Positions 12,301 to 24,300 of a stretch of 64,000 nt of DNA are shown piece by piece. This stretch comes from Cyanoderma ruficeps. Taxonomy: Eukaryota > Chordata > Aves > Passeriformes > Timaliidae. Position 1 is the first letter of the stretch. The number at the start of each line of letters is the position of its first letter. The notes under the pieces were generated by a model. The model was not told where the DNA came from. It saw nothing but the letters and a program-made list of their open reading frames with translations, and searched no databases. The translations under genes were made by a program, and so were the position numbers. Location of the stretch: positions 4,509,408 to 4,573,407 of the forward strand of contig VZDJ01000174.1 in NCBI GenBank assembly GCA_008694505.1, written 5' to 3'.

Positions 12301-15300
12301 GTGCAGCTGCGTGAGATGAAGATAAGCGGCTCTGGAGGAGGTAGGGATGTCCCTCCAGAGGCAGTGTGGGCTCTGGGCATCCAGCCTGACCTGTGGGGCC
12401 ACAGAGAGCAGGGCAGAGGGCTCTCCACCCCAGTCAGTGCCACCCTCCAGCCCTTGGCCACTCCAGAGTGTTCTGTCACCCTTGCATTGCTCAGCCGGTG
12501 GGAGCTGGCAGTGACAGCTGGGTCACACAGCTCTGCATCTGGCATGGGGCTGGTGGTGCTGTGCCCCAGGGCGCTGCTGGCACTGCCTGGCAGCCCTGGC
12601 ACCTCAGGGTGTGTCTGAAACACGTGTGGAGTGAAGAGGAGGCTGCTGAGGCACGGTGGGATGGGATGGGATGGGNGGGATGGGGTGGGATGGGATGGGA
12701 TGGGCACACGTGCTGTTCCTGAGGCAGGGCACATGTTCCATGTGAGTGGGGCAGCCCTGGGCACACAAAGCAGAGCCGTGCCCAGTGGGCTCTGTGCTGG
12801 TGTTGGTGCCTTGTGCATCCCCCTCCCTGCCCCCAGCAGGGCCCCGGGGGCTGGTGAGCCCCCAGCACCCATCCTGCACCCCTGGGTGTCTCTCGTTGGC
12901 AGAGGACGAGTGGCAGGTGAGGTTTGACTGCGCCCAGACCGAGATCGTGTTCCTGAGGAAGCGGCTGGCGCAGCTGGAGGAGCGGCTGGAGGCAGAGCTG
13001 GGCACCAGGACAGGGCTGGAGCAAAAGGCAAGTGCTGCCAGCCCAGGAGGGGACAGGGACACCCCAGGCAGCAGGGCCATTCTAGGGTTATTCCTCTCCC
13101 TGCTCCCAGGAGCTTTGCAGGGCTGAGGCTCAGTGTTTTATCTGCTTCTTACTGCTGCTCCCACTGACCGGGGAAAACCAGATTTGAGCTCCAAAAATCA
13201 CCTCTGCATAGCGAAATTCCACCTTGGTCCAGAGTGAGCATGGGCAGAGGGCGAGGAGCTGTGGGCAAGGGGTTTTCTGTGGTGGGTCTGGGTGCTGCTC
13301 TGGCTTTAGGAGCTGTACAGGGCTGTGCTCTCCCCATCTGTCGCACAAAGAGATGCTGGTGCAAAGAGCTGGCAGCTCCCAAGCTTTGCCCCGAGGAGAG
13401 AAAAGCCAACGCGATTCCCTGTGCAGTGCCTGGGAGTCAGGTCACTTCCCATAAGGATAAAACAAAGAAATAAAGATCTCCCATGGTACATTAAATAGTA
13501 ATAAGAAAGGAGCTGAGTCTTAGGAGCTCGGGTAAAGCGAAGCAGCCCATTTGCTCTCAGTTAGTTTGGAATTACAGGCTTCATTAATGCGAGATTTTTG
13601 CTTATTTAAAATCATTCCTTAACGACTCCATTCCCTGGCGTGGGAGAGCTCTGCGTGTCTGTCCCAAACACAACGGGAATCCTGGGGGATTCCAGTCCAC
13701 ACGCTGCACTTTGCAGAGAAACGGGATCGGGCATCGCCCCGGGGCAGCTCTGCTGACTCAGCAGGAGGGGCTGGGATGCTGCAGGCACTCGGGGGTGCCT
13801 GGAGCTGGAGGGGTCACAGCACCTCAGGTTGTCTTTATTCAGTGAAAAATCTCTGGGTGAACCTACCCTGGGGGCTGAAATGGGACTGAGTCCTGCTGGG
13901 TGTTTCATCCATGGGGGTGTGTGCTGTGGGGTCAGTGGGATTCCTTCTCTGTGGGGCGTGTGGAGTCCATGTGCTCCTCCTCTATGGGGTGTATGAGCCA
14001 TGGGGTCCCTTCCGTGTGGGGTCCACGGGTCCACATGTCCCTCCTTTGTGGGGTGCACATGCCATGGGGTCCCTCCTCTGTGGGGTCCATGGGTCCACGT
14101 GTCCCCCCTTTGTGGGGTGCACATACCATGGGGTCTCTCCTGTGTGGGGTCCATGTCTCTCCTCTGTGGGGTGCGTGTGCTGTGGGGTCAGTGGGGTCAA
14201 TGACATCCCTCCTCCGTGGGGTGCATGTGCTGGGGTGCATCTTCTGCGGGGCCCACGGGGTCTGTGTGTCCCTCGCTGGGCTCCACAGCCCCCGTGTCCC
14301 CCTCCCGCAGCTGGGCGAGGCACAGGCGGCGTGCCAGGCGGCGCGGGACGGGGCGCAGCGGCTGCGGCGGCGCTGCCACCGCCTGGTGTGTGAGCTGGAG
14401 GACGCCCGGGTGCTGGCCGAGAACCAGCAGAGCCGCAGCCACGAGCTGGAGAAGAGGCAGAAGAAGTAAGGCTGGGGGCGGGGGGAGCATGGAGAGGGGC
14501 TGGGGGTGGTGGAGCAGGAGCCAGGGGATGGGGAGGGTCGGGGTGGGTGAGGAGCTGCTGCAAAGGTGAGGCTGTTTTCATCTGTTCCTGCTGCTGGGGG
14601 TTATTTTTCCATCCCGTTGCTGTGTGACTGAGCCCAGACTGGTTTGGGTTGGAAGGGACCTTAAAGCTCATCCAGTTCCATCCCTTGCCACAGAGGGGGA
14701 ATATTTTCCTCCCACTATCCCAGACTGCTCCAAGCCCCATCCAGCCTGCCCTTGCTGTGCTCCCCTGCAGGTTTGACCTGCAGTTAGCCCAGGCCCTGGG
14801 GCAATCTGCCTTCGAGAAGAGCCTCCGGGAAAAGTTGTCCCAGGAGAACACGAGCGTCCGCTGGGAGATGGGCAAACTTCAGCAGAGCCTGGAGGTGAGA
14901 GGAGACCCTGCTCCGCTGCGTTGTACCCAGTTTTGGGAGCAGCTATGGGAGCAAAGCCATTACCTTTGCAATTAGACCAGAGGCAATCAGGAAACTTGAT
15001 TGCAATTTCTCTTAGCACAGTTCAGTGTGCTTAAATAACTTTCTCCTTCCAGAAGAAAGGCTGTTGCTACACATAAGTGATCCCCATCCCCTGATTCAGC
15101 TCATCAGGGCCACCCCCATTTTCACTGGGGTCACTTGTGCTCTTCCTCACATCCCTACCCCCAGTCCCACCTTGGGGAAGGTGCTGGTCCGTGCCCCGTG
15201 GGATGGTGCTGCACCAAATGCCACCGTGGTGGCAGGAGCACGGCTGCTGGGGTGGGGGGAGCCCCCAGAGCTGCTGCCAGCACCCCCAGGCAGTGGGGAC

Positions 15301-18300
15301 TGCAGGGAACCCATGGGGGACACCCCAGGGCAGTGGGAAGGTGAGGTCAGGATGAAGAGGGAGAGGTGGGGATGGAGCTCTCAGTGTGGGGCAGGGGCTG
15401 CCCAACCCTTGCTGCTGCTCCAGGGGGTTGGGGTGATGCCTTTGTGGGTTCTGAGAGTGGGGTGTGGGTGTCCTGGCTCTGACCCCCGCTCTGCCCAGCA
15501 CAAGGAGGCCGAGGTGGCCAGGCTGGAGCAGCAGGTGGCCGTGCTGGCCGGCCGGGTGCAGGAGCTCAGCAGCCCTGGGGCCACGGACACGGTGCCTGTG
15601 CTCAAGAAGAAGCTCTGGGACCTGGAGGGCAGCGCTGCCGAGCAGAAGAAGGAGCTGGAGCGTCAAACAGCTGCTGTTGATCACCTGGAGCAGGTAATGT
15701 GGGGCTGGGGGGAGCTGAGGGTGTCTGTCCCCACTGGGCACATTGAGCCCAGGCCAGCACCATCCTCATCCCCTTGGGGCTGTGCCTCATCTCTGGTGTT
15801 TCAGCTCCACGAGAGGCTGGAGCTGGAGATCGAGCGGATGAAGCAGATCCACCAGAAGGAGCTGGAGGACAAGGATGAGGAGCTGGAGGACACACAGAAG
15901 TCCTGCCAGAAGAGGGTAGGTGCTCGCTGGGTGGGTTTGATGCTGGGTGGTCCCCAAAGCTCCCCGTGTCCCCAGGAGCCCTTCCAGGGGTTCATGTTCC
16001 CAGGGAAGTGCCGGGGTGCTGCTTTCCCACCACCACCCCAGTGTGAGCTTTGGTCACAGGCTGGGGGTGCAGGTCAGGCTTTGGGGTCAGGAGTGAGTGC
16101 CTGGCGCACTGGAGGAGCTGTTGGCAACAACGTGTGGGAGCCACACATGATGCAGCACATGGACCTGCTGCTCCCAGTGACACCAGGGTCACAGCAAGGG
16201 CACCAGCTCCAGGGCTTTGTGTCTGGGTATGATTTGCAGAAAATAGCCTCTCCTCCAAGCCCTGAGGTTGGTGGGTGAATTCCAGAGCTGCAGGGGCAGC
16301 CTTTGGGCGTGACTGGGTGTGCTTCAAAAAGCCCATCCTGTCCCCAATGTCCTGCAGGTCCCTGGAATGCCTCCTCTCCCCTGCACTGGCACTGCTGGGG
16401 GGGTGTGAGGTGCTCCAGGAGGCATGGCCCATTCCTGGTCCCCAGTGCTGGCTGCAGAGACCCTGGGGAATGCCAAATCCCCACTGTGGCAGTGGCTCTG
16501 CCCTGCTGGGACTTGGAAGGGTGGCCGGGCCCTGAGCGTGGCTGGGTTTGTCCCACACAGCTCCGGCAGCTGGAGATGCAGCTGGAGCAGGAGCACGAGC
16601 AGAAGCAGATGGTGCTGCACGAGAAGCAGGACCTGGAAGGGCTCATTGGCACCTTGTGTGAGCAGGTAAGGGGACAGTGCCCTCCCAGGGGCTGCTCTGT
16701 GGGCCGTGTCCTAAAAACAGGAGTGGGGATAAACAAGTGCGGCTGGAGCAGCTGGTGTTGGTGCACGTGCAGCTCTTCATGGTGTTCTGTCCCTCATCTC
16801 TGCCACTGGCCACCCAGCCACTGCAGGCACTGGGGTCTGGAGGTGCTGGGACTGCGGGGATGGCACGGGAGCCACATGGTCCCACTGAGGACCCACAGAA
16901 GGGAACCGTCCCCTTTGGTACAGGAGAATTATCCAAGCAGGGAGAGACATCTGCTTTTTCCTGGTGTTTCATGAGAGTCAAACTAGCCAGCCCTAGCACT
17001 GGAGTGCATCCAACTGCCTAGAAAAGCAGTTTATCCAATCCTGCTCGTTGCAGAGGAATTATATCCCAAGCACATTTGGTGAACAAATCCTTTTTCCCTG
17101 TCTGATAAATCTGTGGCAGCAGCTGGAAAAAAAAGCACACCGAGTTCTGCTCCTGCTCAGTCAGCAGGTGAGGGGCTGGACACGGCCTCCCCGGGCAGTA
17201 TTTTTCAGTTTGGGCATCCCTTGGCATCACCCAGAGGCCACCCCAGAGCTCTGGTGACTGGGTGAGGTGGCTGAGGGTGGCACCAGCTCAGTGTCACTGT
17301 CTCGGTGGTGCTGCACCCCAGAACACCCCAGAGCTCAGCCTGGAGGATCTGCCCTGATGCCTCCTGCCCACCCTCACGCTGCCTTGTCCCAGTGTCACTC
17401 ACCCCGGCACAGAAACTAAGCCTGGCGTCCTCTGGATTTCACCATGTCACCAGGCCTGGCAGTCCCCTGTGTTCATTAAATGGGATAAATCTGGGGTCTT
17501 TGCAGCCCTGGGGTGGGGGGCATATTTCAAGCAGACACCAAATGGCCTGATGAGGCTTATCCAACACAACCCTGCTGCTCCTGGCTTAGGAAATGTTTTG
17601 GGCACTGTCACAATAAATAATGCTGCATCAAAGCAGGGGATTAGTACAACAGTCCAGCACGTCCTGCTTGTTCCGTGGAGGGGAGCTGAGATGGATGGGG
17701 AGGCAGCAGGAGCTGGGGGACCTCCCGAGGAAAGGTCCCTTCTCCCTCCAGGACAGTCCCCAGGTGTTGTCCTGGCAGCCTCCAGCCCCTCGAGGGCAGT
17801 CCTGGTGTGAGGGAAGGGGAGATGGGCTGGGATTGCTGCGACACACAACCACAGTTTGGCAGCAGCTATTAAATCAAATCCTGGCTTTGTCACTTCAAAC
17901 TCCTGGGCTGCAGTGGTGGGAGGGGGCAGCTGGTTCCGGCCATGGCACCAAATTTATCCCCAGTGGTCATGGACAGACCCTGAGCAAAAGGAAAATGATG
18001 TGAGCAGTGTCCAGGATCCAGCTGGAGGGGTGGAAGGACAGCAAACACCCTCTGGTTTGCAGAGGACAGTTCATTAAAAAATGGGAAGAAAACAGCCAAC
18101 CCAGAAAACTAATCAAGGAAATGGAGATGCCAATGATTTCTTGCTCCAGCAAATTCCAGCCAGCTCTAGACCAGGCTGCAAGGTCAAATCCACAGAGCTG
18201 ATTTTAGCCAGTGAACAGAAAATAGGAGAAGGAAGAGGTTGGAAACGAGAGTCATGGAAAACAACCTAAATGGAAAATGCTCTTACACTCCAGTTATGCT

Positions 18301-21300
18301 GAAATCCAGCACTGAAACCGTGTCCCTGTTTTTATTTGGTGGTTTTCTAATTCCTTCATCCCTGTAACCATGGTTGCTCTCTCCCTCTCTCCAGGGGGGT
18401 AGCATAGAGGGTGGGATTTTTTAAGGCACTCCTTGCAGCTGTGTGGCCAGGCTGTCCCTCTGGCCACAGGGATGGTCACTGGGGAGGATGTGGCTGGTGG
18501 AGATCCAGGGTGGGCAAGTGTTTTCAGAGGAACAGCTCTTTGGTGGGGAAAAAATTATGGAACACCCTGCAGGTGTTCAAGGAACAACTGGCCGTGGCAC
18601 TCAGTGCTTTGGTGTAGTCAACCAAAATATCCCTAAATTGTGTGGAAAACGCCTCGGGCTGGGGCGGGAGGGCCTGACGGAGCTTTCAGGGCTCAGCAGG
18701 GCTCGGACACCCCCTTGTCCCCATTCCCAGATCGGCCACCGCGACTTCGACGTGGAGAAGCGGCTGCGGCGGGACCTGCGGAGGACCCGCGCCCTCCTGG
18801 CCGATGTTCAGCTGCTGCTGGCGGCCCCGGCAGAGCCCGGAGCCAGCGCCCAGGAGCTGGAGAACCTGCGCAAACAGGTGAGGGAGGGACGTGCGGGGGA
18901 GCGGGGGAGCTGCCGGGAACATTCCCGGTTTGACTGGGCGCTGCCACCCGGGCGGGCGCCGCCGAGAGCATCCTTGGAAGGAGCGCTTCCCTGTAATTAA
19001 GCCGAGCTGGAGGAGTGTTTTTCCCTCTTTTTTTTCCTGTTAATTACCTTCTGTTTGGTGCGTTTCTGCGCGTCTCCTACGGCTGGGCTGGGGCGGCGTT
19101 GCCATAGGGATGCTGAAAGCATCGGGGAGAGGGATCGGGGAGGGGGATTTGCCATCGCGGGGAGGGGGAATTGCCGTGGTGTGAGCGCAGACAGCCCCGG
19201 GCTCAGCGGTGTTGAGTGATCTGGGGAGTGGCTCCAGCTCTGTGACAGCTTGTGCCACCGCCCTGGGGACAATCCCGGTCCCAGGGTGACCTCTTGATGC
19301 CTTAGGAAGGCTGACCTGGAACAGAGACTGGACAGTGCTAAGGGAATAAAGTGGATATTTATTGAAAGGCCTCTAATACACCTTGGGCAATGCAAGAGCC
19401 TGGCCAGGGCTACACCCAAGGTGGACCCAAAATGGTCACAAAATGGACCCAAAATGGTCACTCCGACCACGAGGTCTCACACTTTTAAAGGTTTTGGTCC
19501 ATTTGCATATTAGGGTTTAATTGTCCAATTACAGCTTCAGGTTATCAAGTCCCATCCTTCTCTCTTCAGCCCACTGTTGTTCATGATTTGGGGCCTGAAA
19601 ACTTGTAACAGTTGTTGTTGATATTCAGCAGGAAAGGGTTTGTTTTGTCTCCCTGCTCTGTGTCTTACTAACACTTCATATGAGGCTCAGAACTACAGTC
19701 CTAGGCAGCACAGAACCTGAAAAACATGAAAGCTCAAACTTATGGCATCACTCTTAGTCCTGTGGGGTGCCCTGCCACGGGACACCACGGGACTGTCCAT
19801 CCCCTTGTGGGCTGTGTGTTCCCAAATGCCCAGCAGGGGCTCAGCTAAAGATTCTGGTCCTCTGGAACCGCTCAGGAATTAATCCGTTCTGCACATTTCC
19901 CCTGGAAACGAACGAATCTGGAGGCACGAGCAATTCCAGCAACATCCAAATGTAATTGGGAGGGTCGTTGTGCATAAATAACAGCTGTGAGCTGCAGCTG
20001 TTGCCACCTGTGCTGAGGGAGAAGGGGAAGCTGAGCCGGGCCTGGTGGAGCCCGTGCTCGTTCCCATGTCCTTGCCTGTGTCCATTGCCTGGATGGCCAG
20101 AGCAGGGACAGGCCGTGGGAATGGCCATTTTGTGCACTCATGTTTTTGCACTTCATTGATCCCTCGATGTTTCCCAAATCCCATTTCAGGGCTGGAGAGG
20201 TTGCATTGCCCTTTTTTTTGTTTTTTTTTTTTCCCCCAGTCCCTGGTGGGAAGGAAATGTGGCAGGGCCCCACCCTCAGGTCCTTTCCATGTGCTGATGT
20301 GAGGGACCTGCATGGATGCTGACCTGCTTCCTCTGCCCGTCCCAAAGTGTCCAGCCTCATTTCTCTGGAGAATAATGCCCAGTTCATTTGGGGAACAGAG
20401 CTGGGGAAGTAAATCTTTACTCTAGAGAGTAAAGTCACAGGGAGAGCAGCTGAGGGGTCTGGGGGAGCTGATCCTGGAGAAAAGGAGGCTCAGGGGGGAC
20501 CTTGTGGCTCTGCACAACTCCCTGACAGGAGAGGACAGCCAGGAGGGGTCGGGCTCTGGTGCCAGGAAACAGGAACAAGATGAGAGGAAACTGCATCAAA
20601 CTGTGCCAGGGGAGGGTCAGGTTGGACACCAGGGGCAATTTCCTCATGGAAAGTTTGGTCAGAGCCTGGAAGGGGCTGCCCAGGGAGGTTTGGAGCCCCC
20701 ATCCCTGGAAGTGTCCAAGGAATTCCTGGACATGACACTCAGGGCTCTGGGCTGGGGGCAAGGTGGGGATCAGGCACAGGTTGGATTTGATGACCTTGGA
20801 AGCCTTTCCCAACCTGGATGACTCTGGGATTCTGGAATCCTTGCTCCCTGCACACTCCAGTCCCCACAGCAAGGCAGGAGGTCACTCTGTCTCGCTGTGA
20901 TTCCGTTCAGTCCATCCCTGGCTCCATCATTCCATGGCCTGTGCTCAGTTCCCTTGTGTTTGGAGCCAACAGCCTGGATTTTGGGAGCGTGGAGCTTTTG
21001 CTGTGCCACCAACACTGAGACTCTGCATGTGTTTAAAATGCCACATGATTATTCTGTCCTTTAAACTGAAACAATTTCTAATGGCATTCATGACGACTTT
21101 CCAAAAGCCAATGCGTCCTACCACCAGCCCACGGACCTGCACGAGAAGAAAAACTTTGCTCAAATGCTACATTTCCGTTAATCAAAATCCATATGGCTGG
21201 AAGTGCAGCATTGTTTCTTAATAAGGCTGAGGCATCCATTTTATGCAGGTATTTAACAGATGGTGTTCACAGCAAACTAATGTTGTTCCACGGTTCATAC

Positions 21301-24300
21301 ATTATGCATTTTTTGGGGGGGGGGAATTTTCAATTTATTCTTCCCAAGTGGGAAAATTCCATTACACCAAGTGAATTGGAAGCTGATGTTCAGTGAGGGG
21401 TTCCTGGATATGCTTTTCTCTCTGACCGAACCGTCAGGAGTTTGGTGGGAATTGTGGCAGGGAAGAGGCCGTTCCAAGGGCCGGTTGTGGATGCAGCTGT
21501 TTCTGGAGCAGCTGGACAGGTGGGAAAGTCCTCGGCCATCAAACCAGGAGCTGATCTGAGTGGCATCTTCAACCCCTCCCAGCAAAGCACAGGCAGTTTC
21601 TTTTCAGCTGATGGAAGAAAGTTCTTCCTTCTCTAGTGAAAAGTCTCAATCTCCCCAAACAGTGGAGGGAAGTGAGCCGAGGTTTGCTCCAGTTATGATA
21701 TTCCATGATTCTCCCTGCCTTTTCTGAGGGAGAGAGATAAAAAAGAAAGTAAACCCCGAGAAAACAGCCTAAAATTCTCCAACTCTCCACCATGGCGTGC
21801 AGCTTTCCCCAGAGCTCCTGGGAACTCCGCAGGGAAACCAGCACCAGGCACAGGAAATGAGCAGTGAACGGAGGGGTTTAGTTTTCTTTTTTTTCGTAGA
21901 GAAAAGAAAGAAACCCCGACGAGCAGGGGAAGGAACTGGATGTTCAGGTACAGCCTACGACAACTCCTCCGCCCAGGCAAGGAGATTTCGGGATGACGCT
22001 GCAGCTTCCAGATGTTTGCAGCCCATTGAAGATCGTTGTGATCTTAATGGCTGAGCTGTAAAACCCCCGAAAGCAAATTAGCTTTTATAAATGGGATCTT
22101 CCACGTGTATTTGCAAATGCAATTTACGCCGCGGTGAAAAGCCCATTTGCAAACCCCCGAATCATGAATTGCTCTAATCAGGAATTACGTGTAATTCACA
22201 TAATTTTGCAAATTAATGATGCCAGCTCTTTACCTCGCCAGAGGAAGAGGGAGGAGGTGCCATCGAGGCTGCTGGACTCAGCAGGACAGTCGGTGGTTTT
22301 GGGATCTGTGCTGGGAGGTGCCAAGGAAACCTTGCTTGCCCTGTAAACCAGGAGCAGACAAGCTGAGGAGCAGCAGGGTGTTTAAAAGGTGGAGGTTCTG
22401 TGTTCTTTAGCGGGGAAAAATGCTCTGTGGAAGTGGAAATAAACGTGGCTGTGTGGCACGGGGACAGCACCATCAGCACGTGGTTCCTGCTCCTTTAATG
22501 ATCATCCCCTGCAACTTTTCCCAGCTGGAAGAGAGTGAAGCAAAGTGTGCAGAGGCCCAGAGAACCCAGCAGACAGCAGCCCTGGAGCTGGAGAACCTGC
22601 ACATGGAGCTGGAGACCCTCAGCAGAAGCAAGACCCTGGTGGGTTCCTGGAGATGTGGCCAGGGCAGGTGGGAGGGCACAGTCCCACCCTGGGACCCAGC
22701 TGCTGCTTTGCTAAATCAGCCACTACCAGAGGGTTTAATAAATCACAATCATAATAATCGGAGTGTTAATTACAGCAGAGTGTATTTACTAAGTCTCCAA
22801 GGATATCCACTAAATCACCCTGGGCTGTTTGGGAACAACAACCCCCCGGGTGGTTTAATGGGCGGACAAAATTCCTGCACGGGAACAACATCCCCTGGTC
22901 CTGCTCTGCCTCTCCCATGGGTTGGAGGCTGTTGGCAGCACATCCCAGAGGGGGTTTGGTGGGTTCCCTGTGGGATCTGTGGGTCCTGTGGATCCTCCTG
23001 CAGGTGGACGAGCAGCTGTTCCAGCTGCAGCATGAGAGAGCCGACCTGCTGAAACGCATCGATGAGGACCAGGAAGACCTGAACGAGCTGATGGAAAAGC
23101 ACAAGGCTCTGATTGCCCAGGTAGGAGCTGGGGCAGCATCCCCGACCCTGGGAGGGCTCTCAGAAAGCCCTGCAGGCTGGCACGGAGCAGGTGGTGGCCC
23201 CTGGGGGTGCACAAGGGGCTGGGGACCCCAGGACGCAGATGCTGCCATCAGGAAGGGAAGGCTCAGGGTGCCAGCTCCTCTCACCTGCAGTTCTGAGTCT
23301 TCTTTCAAGAGGGGTGTTGCCCTTAGTTTTGACCCTTGGGGAATCCTACAGCTGCCCCTCTGGGTCATTTTTATTCTTTCTTTCACCATTCTCTCATGCA
23401 GAGGTTAAAAAGTGCTGCCAGACAGCCCTGGGGCTTTCAGTGCCATGTCCAAAATGTGTCAGGCTCTCCCAAAGGATTGTCCTGGGAGCTGAGGGAGCCC
23501 AAAGCTCCCATGGGAGAGGGGCGGGCTGGCTCGGCTGACAATTGACAGTCTGGTGCCCCGTGTAGAGGTGACAGGGATCCAGGAGCCTGTGTCTGGAAGG
23601 GTCCTGAGGACAGAGGTGACAATCTGGTTTCTGTCCTGATCCACAAATACTTGTTTCAAAAATTAGGGAAGCTGCAGTGAGATGGGGGAATTAAGCTCCA
23701 TCAGGGCAGTCCAGGAGCAGCTCACTGTCCCAGTGGCAGGAGATGCAGGCAGGAGCCAGCCCTCTGCTGCGAGCCCTTGGCTCTGATCCTGCTGCTCCCA
23801 CTCCAAATTTTCTGTTCCTGCAGTCGGCCACAGACATCGCTCAGATCCGGGAGCTGCAGACACAGGTGGAGGATGTGAAGAAAGAAAAGCAGAGCCTGCA
23901 GGAGAAGGTAATTCCTGCAGGAGAAGATAATTCCTGCCCAGCCTGTGGCACCCCTGCTGAGGGGTGGGACCTCTTTAGGCCAGAGAAATGTTTCCTGGCA
24001 GAATTCTTGGCATTCACAGCCTGGCTTCTCCCTCCTCCTCTACTGAACTGCCGTGGCTGGGGTGGGCTGACCCCGGGGCTGCCCTGGGGTGGGCACCAGC
24101 AGGGGCTGCACCCCCTCGCTTCTGTGGCTGTGCCAACCCTCCTGGAGTGATGGATTTAATTTTAAACACATGAGTAATCCCATTAAGTGAAGTGCTTTAT
24201 TGGAGCGTGGCTAAGCTGCCCAGGAATCAGAAGCGGGACTCGCTCCCTCCGAGGCAGAGCGGGTGGTGCTTTGGAGATAGGTTGGATAAAAGGAGACAAA

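Larger units (their letters stand above)
18878..22524. other. intron v-w
   Basis: 3.6 kb. It contains a solo LTR (19295-19750), a T-rich tract near 20212-20235, a long CR1 copy (20429-20840) and an AT-rich repeat-free block at about 22060-22215. Confidence 0.75.

Noticed and set aside
11835..13031. 398-codon minus-strand open frame with an N
   Set aside because: It is antisense to exons n, o and p, crosses the GGGAT microsatellite, and has low-complexity translation.
13900..14469. Repetitive W-G-V-H/CGV-rich reading frames
   Set aside because: They are translations of the 63-bp minisatellite, not proteins.
15025..16278. 417-codon open frame spanning exons s and t plus introns
   Set aside because: Only the exon parts match MYO18 proteins; splice signals divide it. 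The flanking open stretches are GC-rich chance, apart from the in-frame 111-bp intron noted as a finding.
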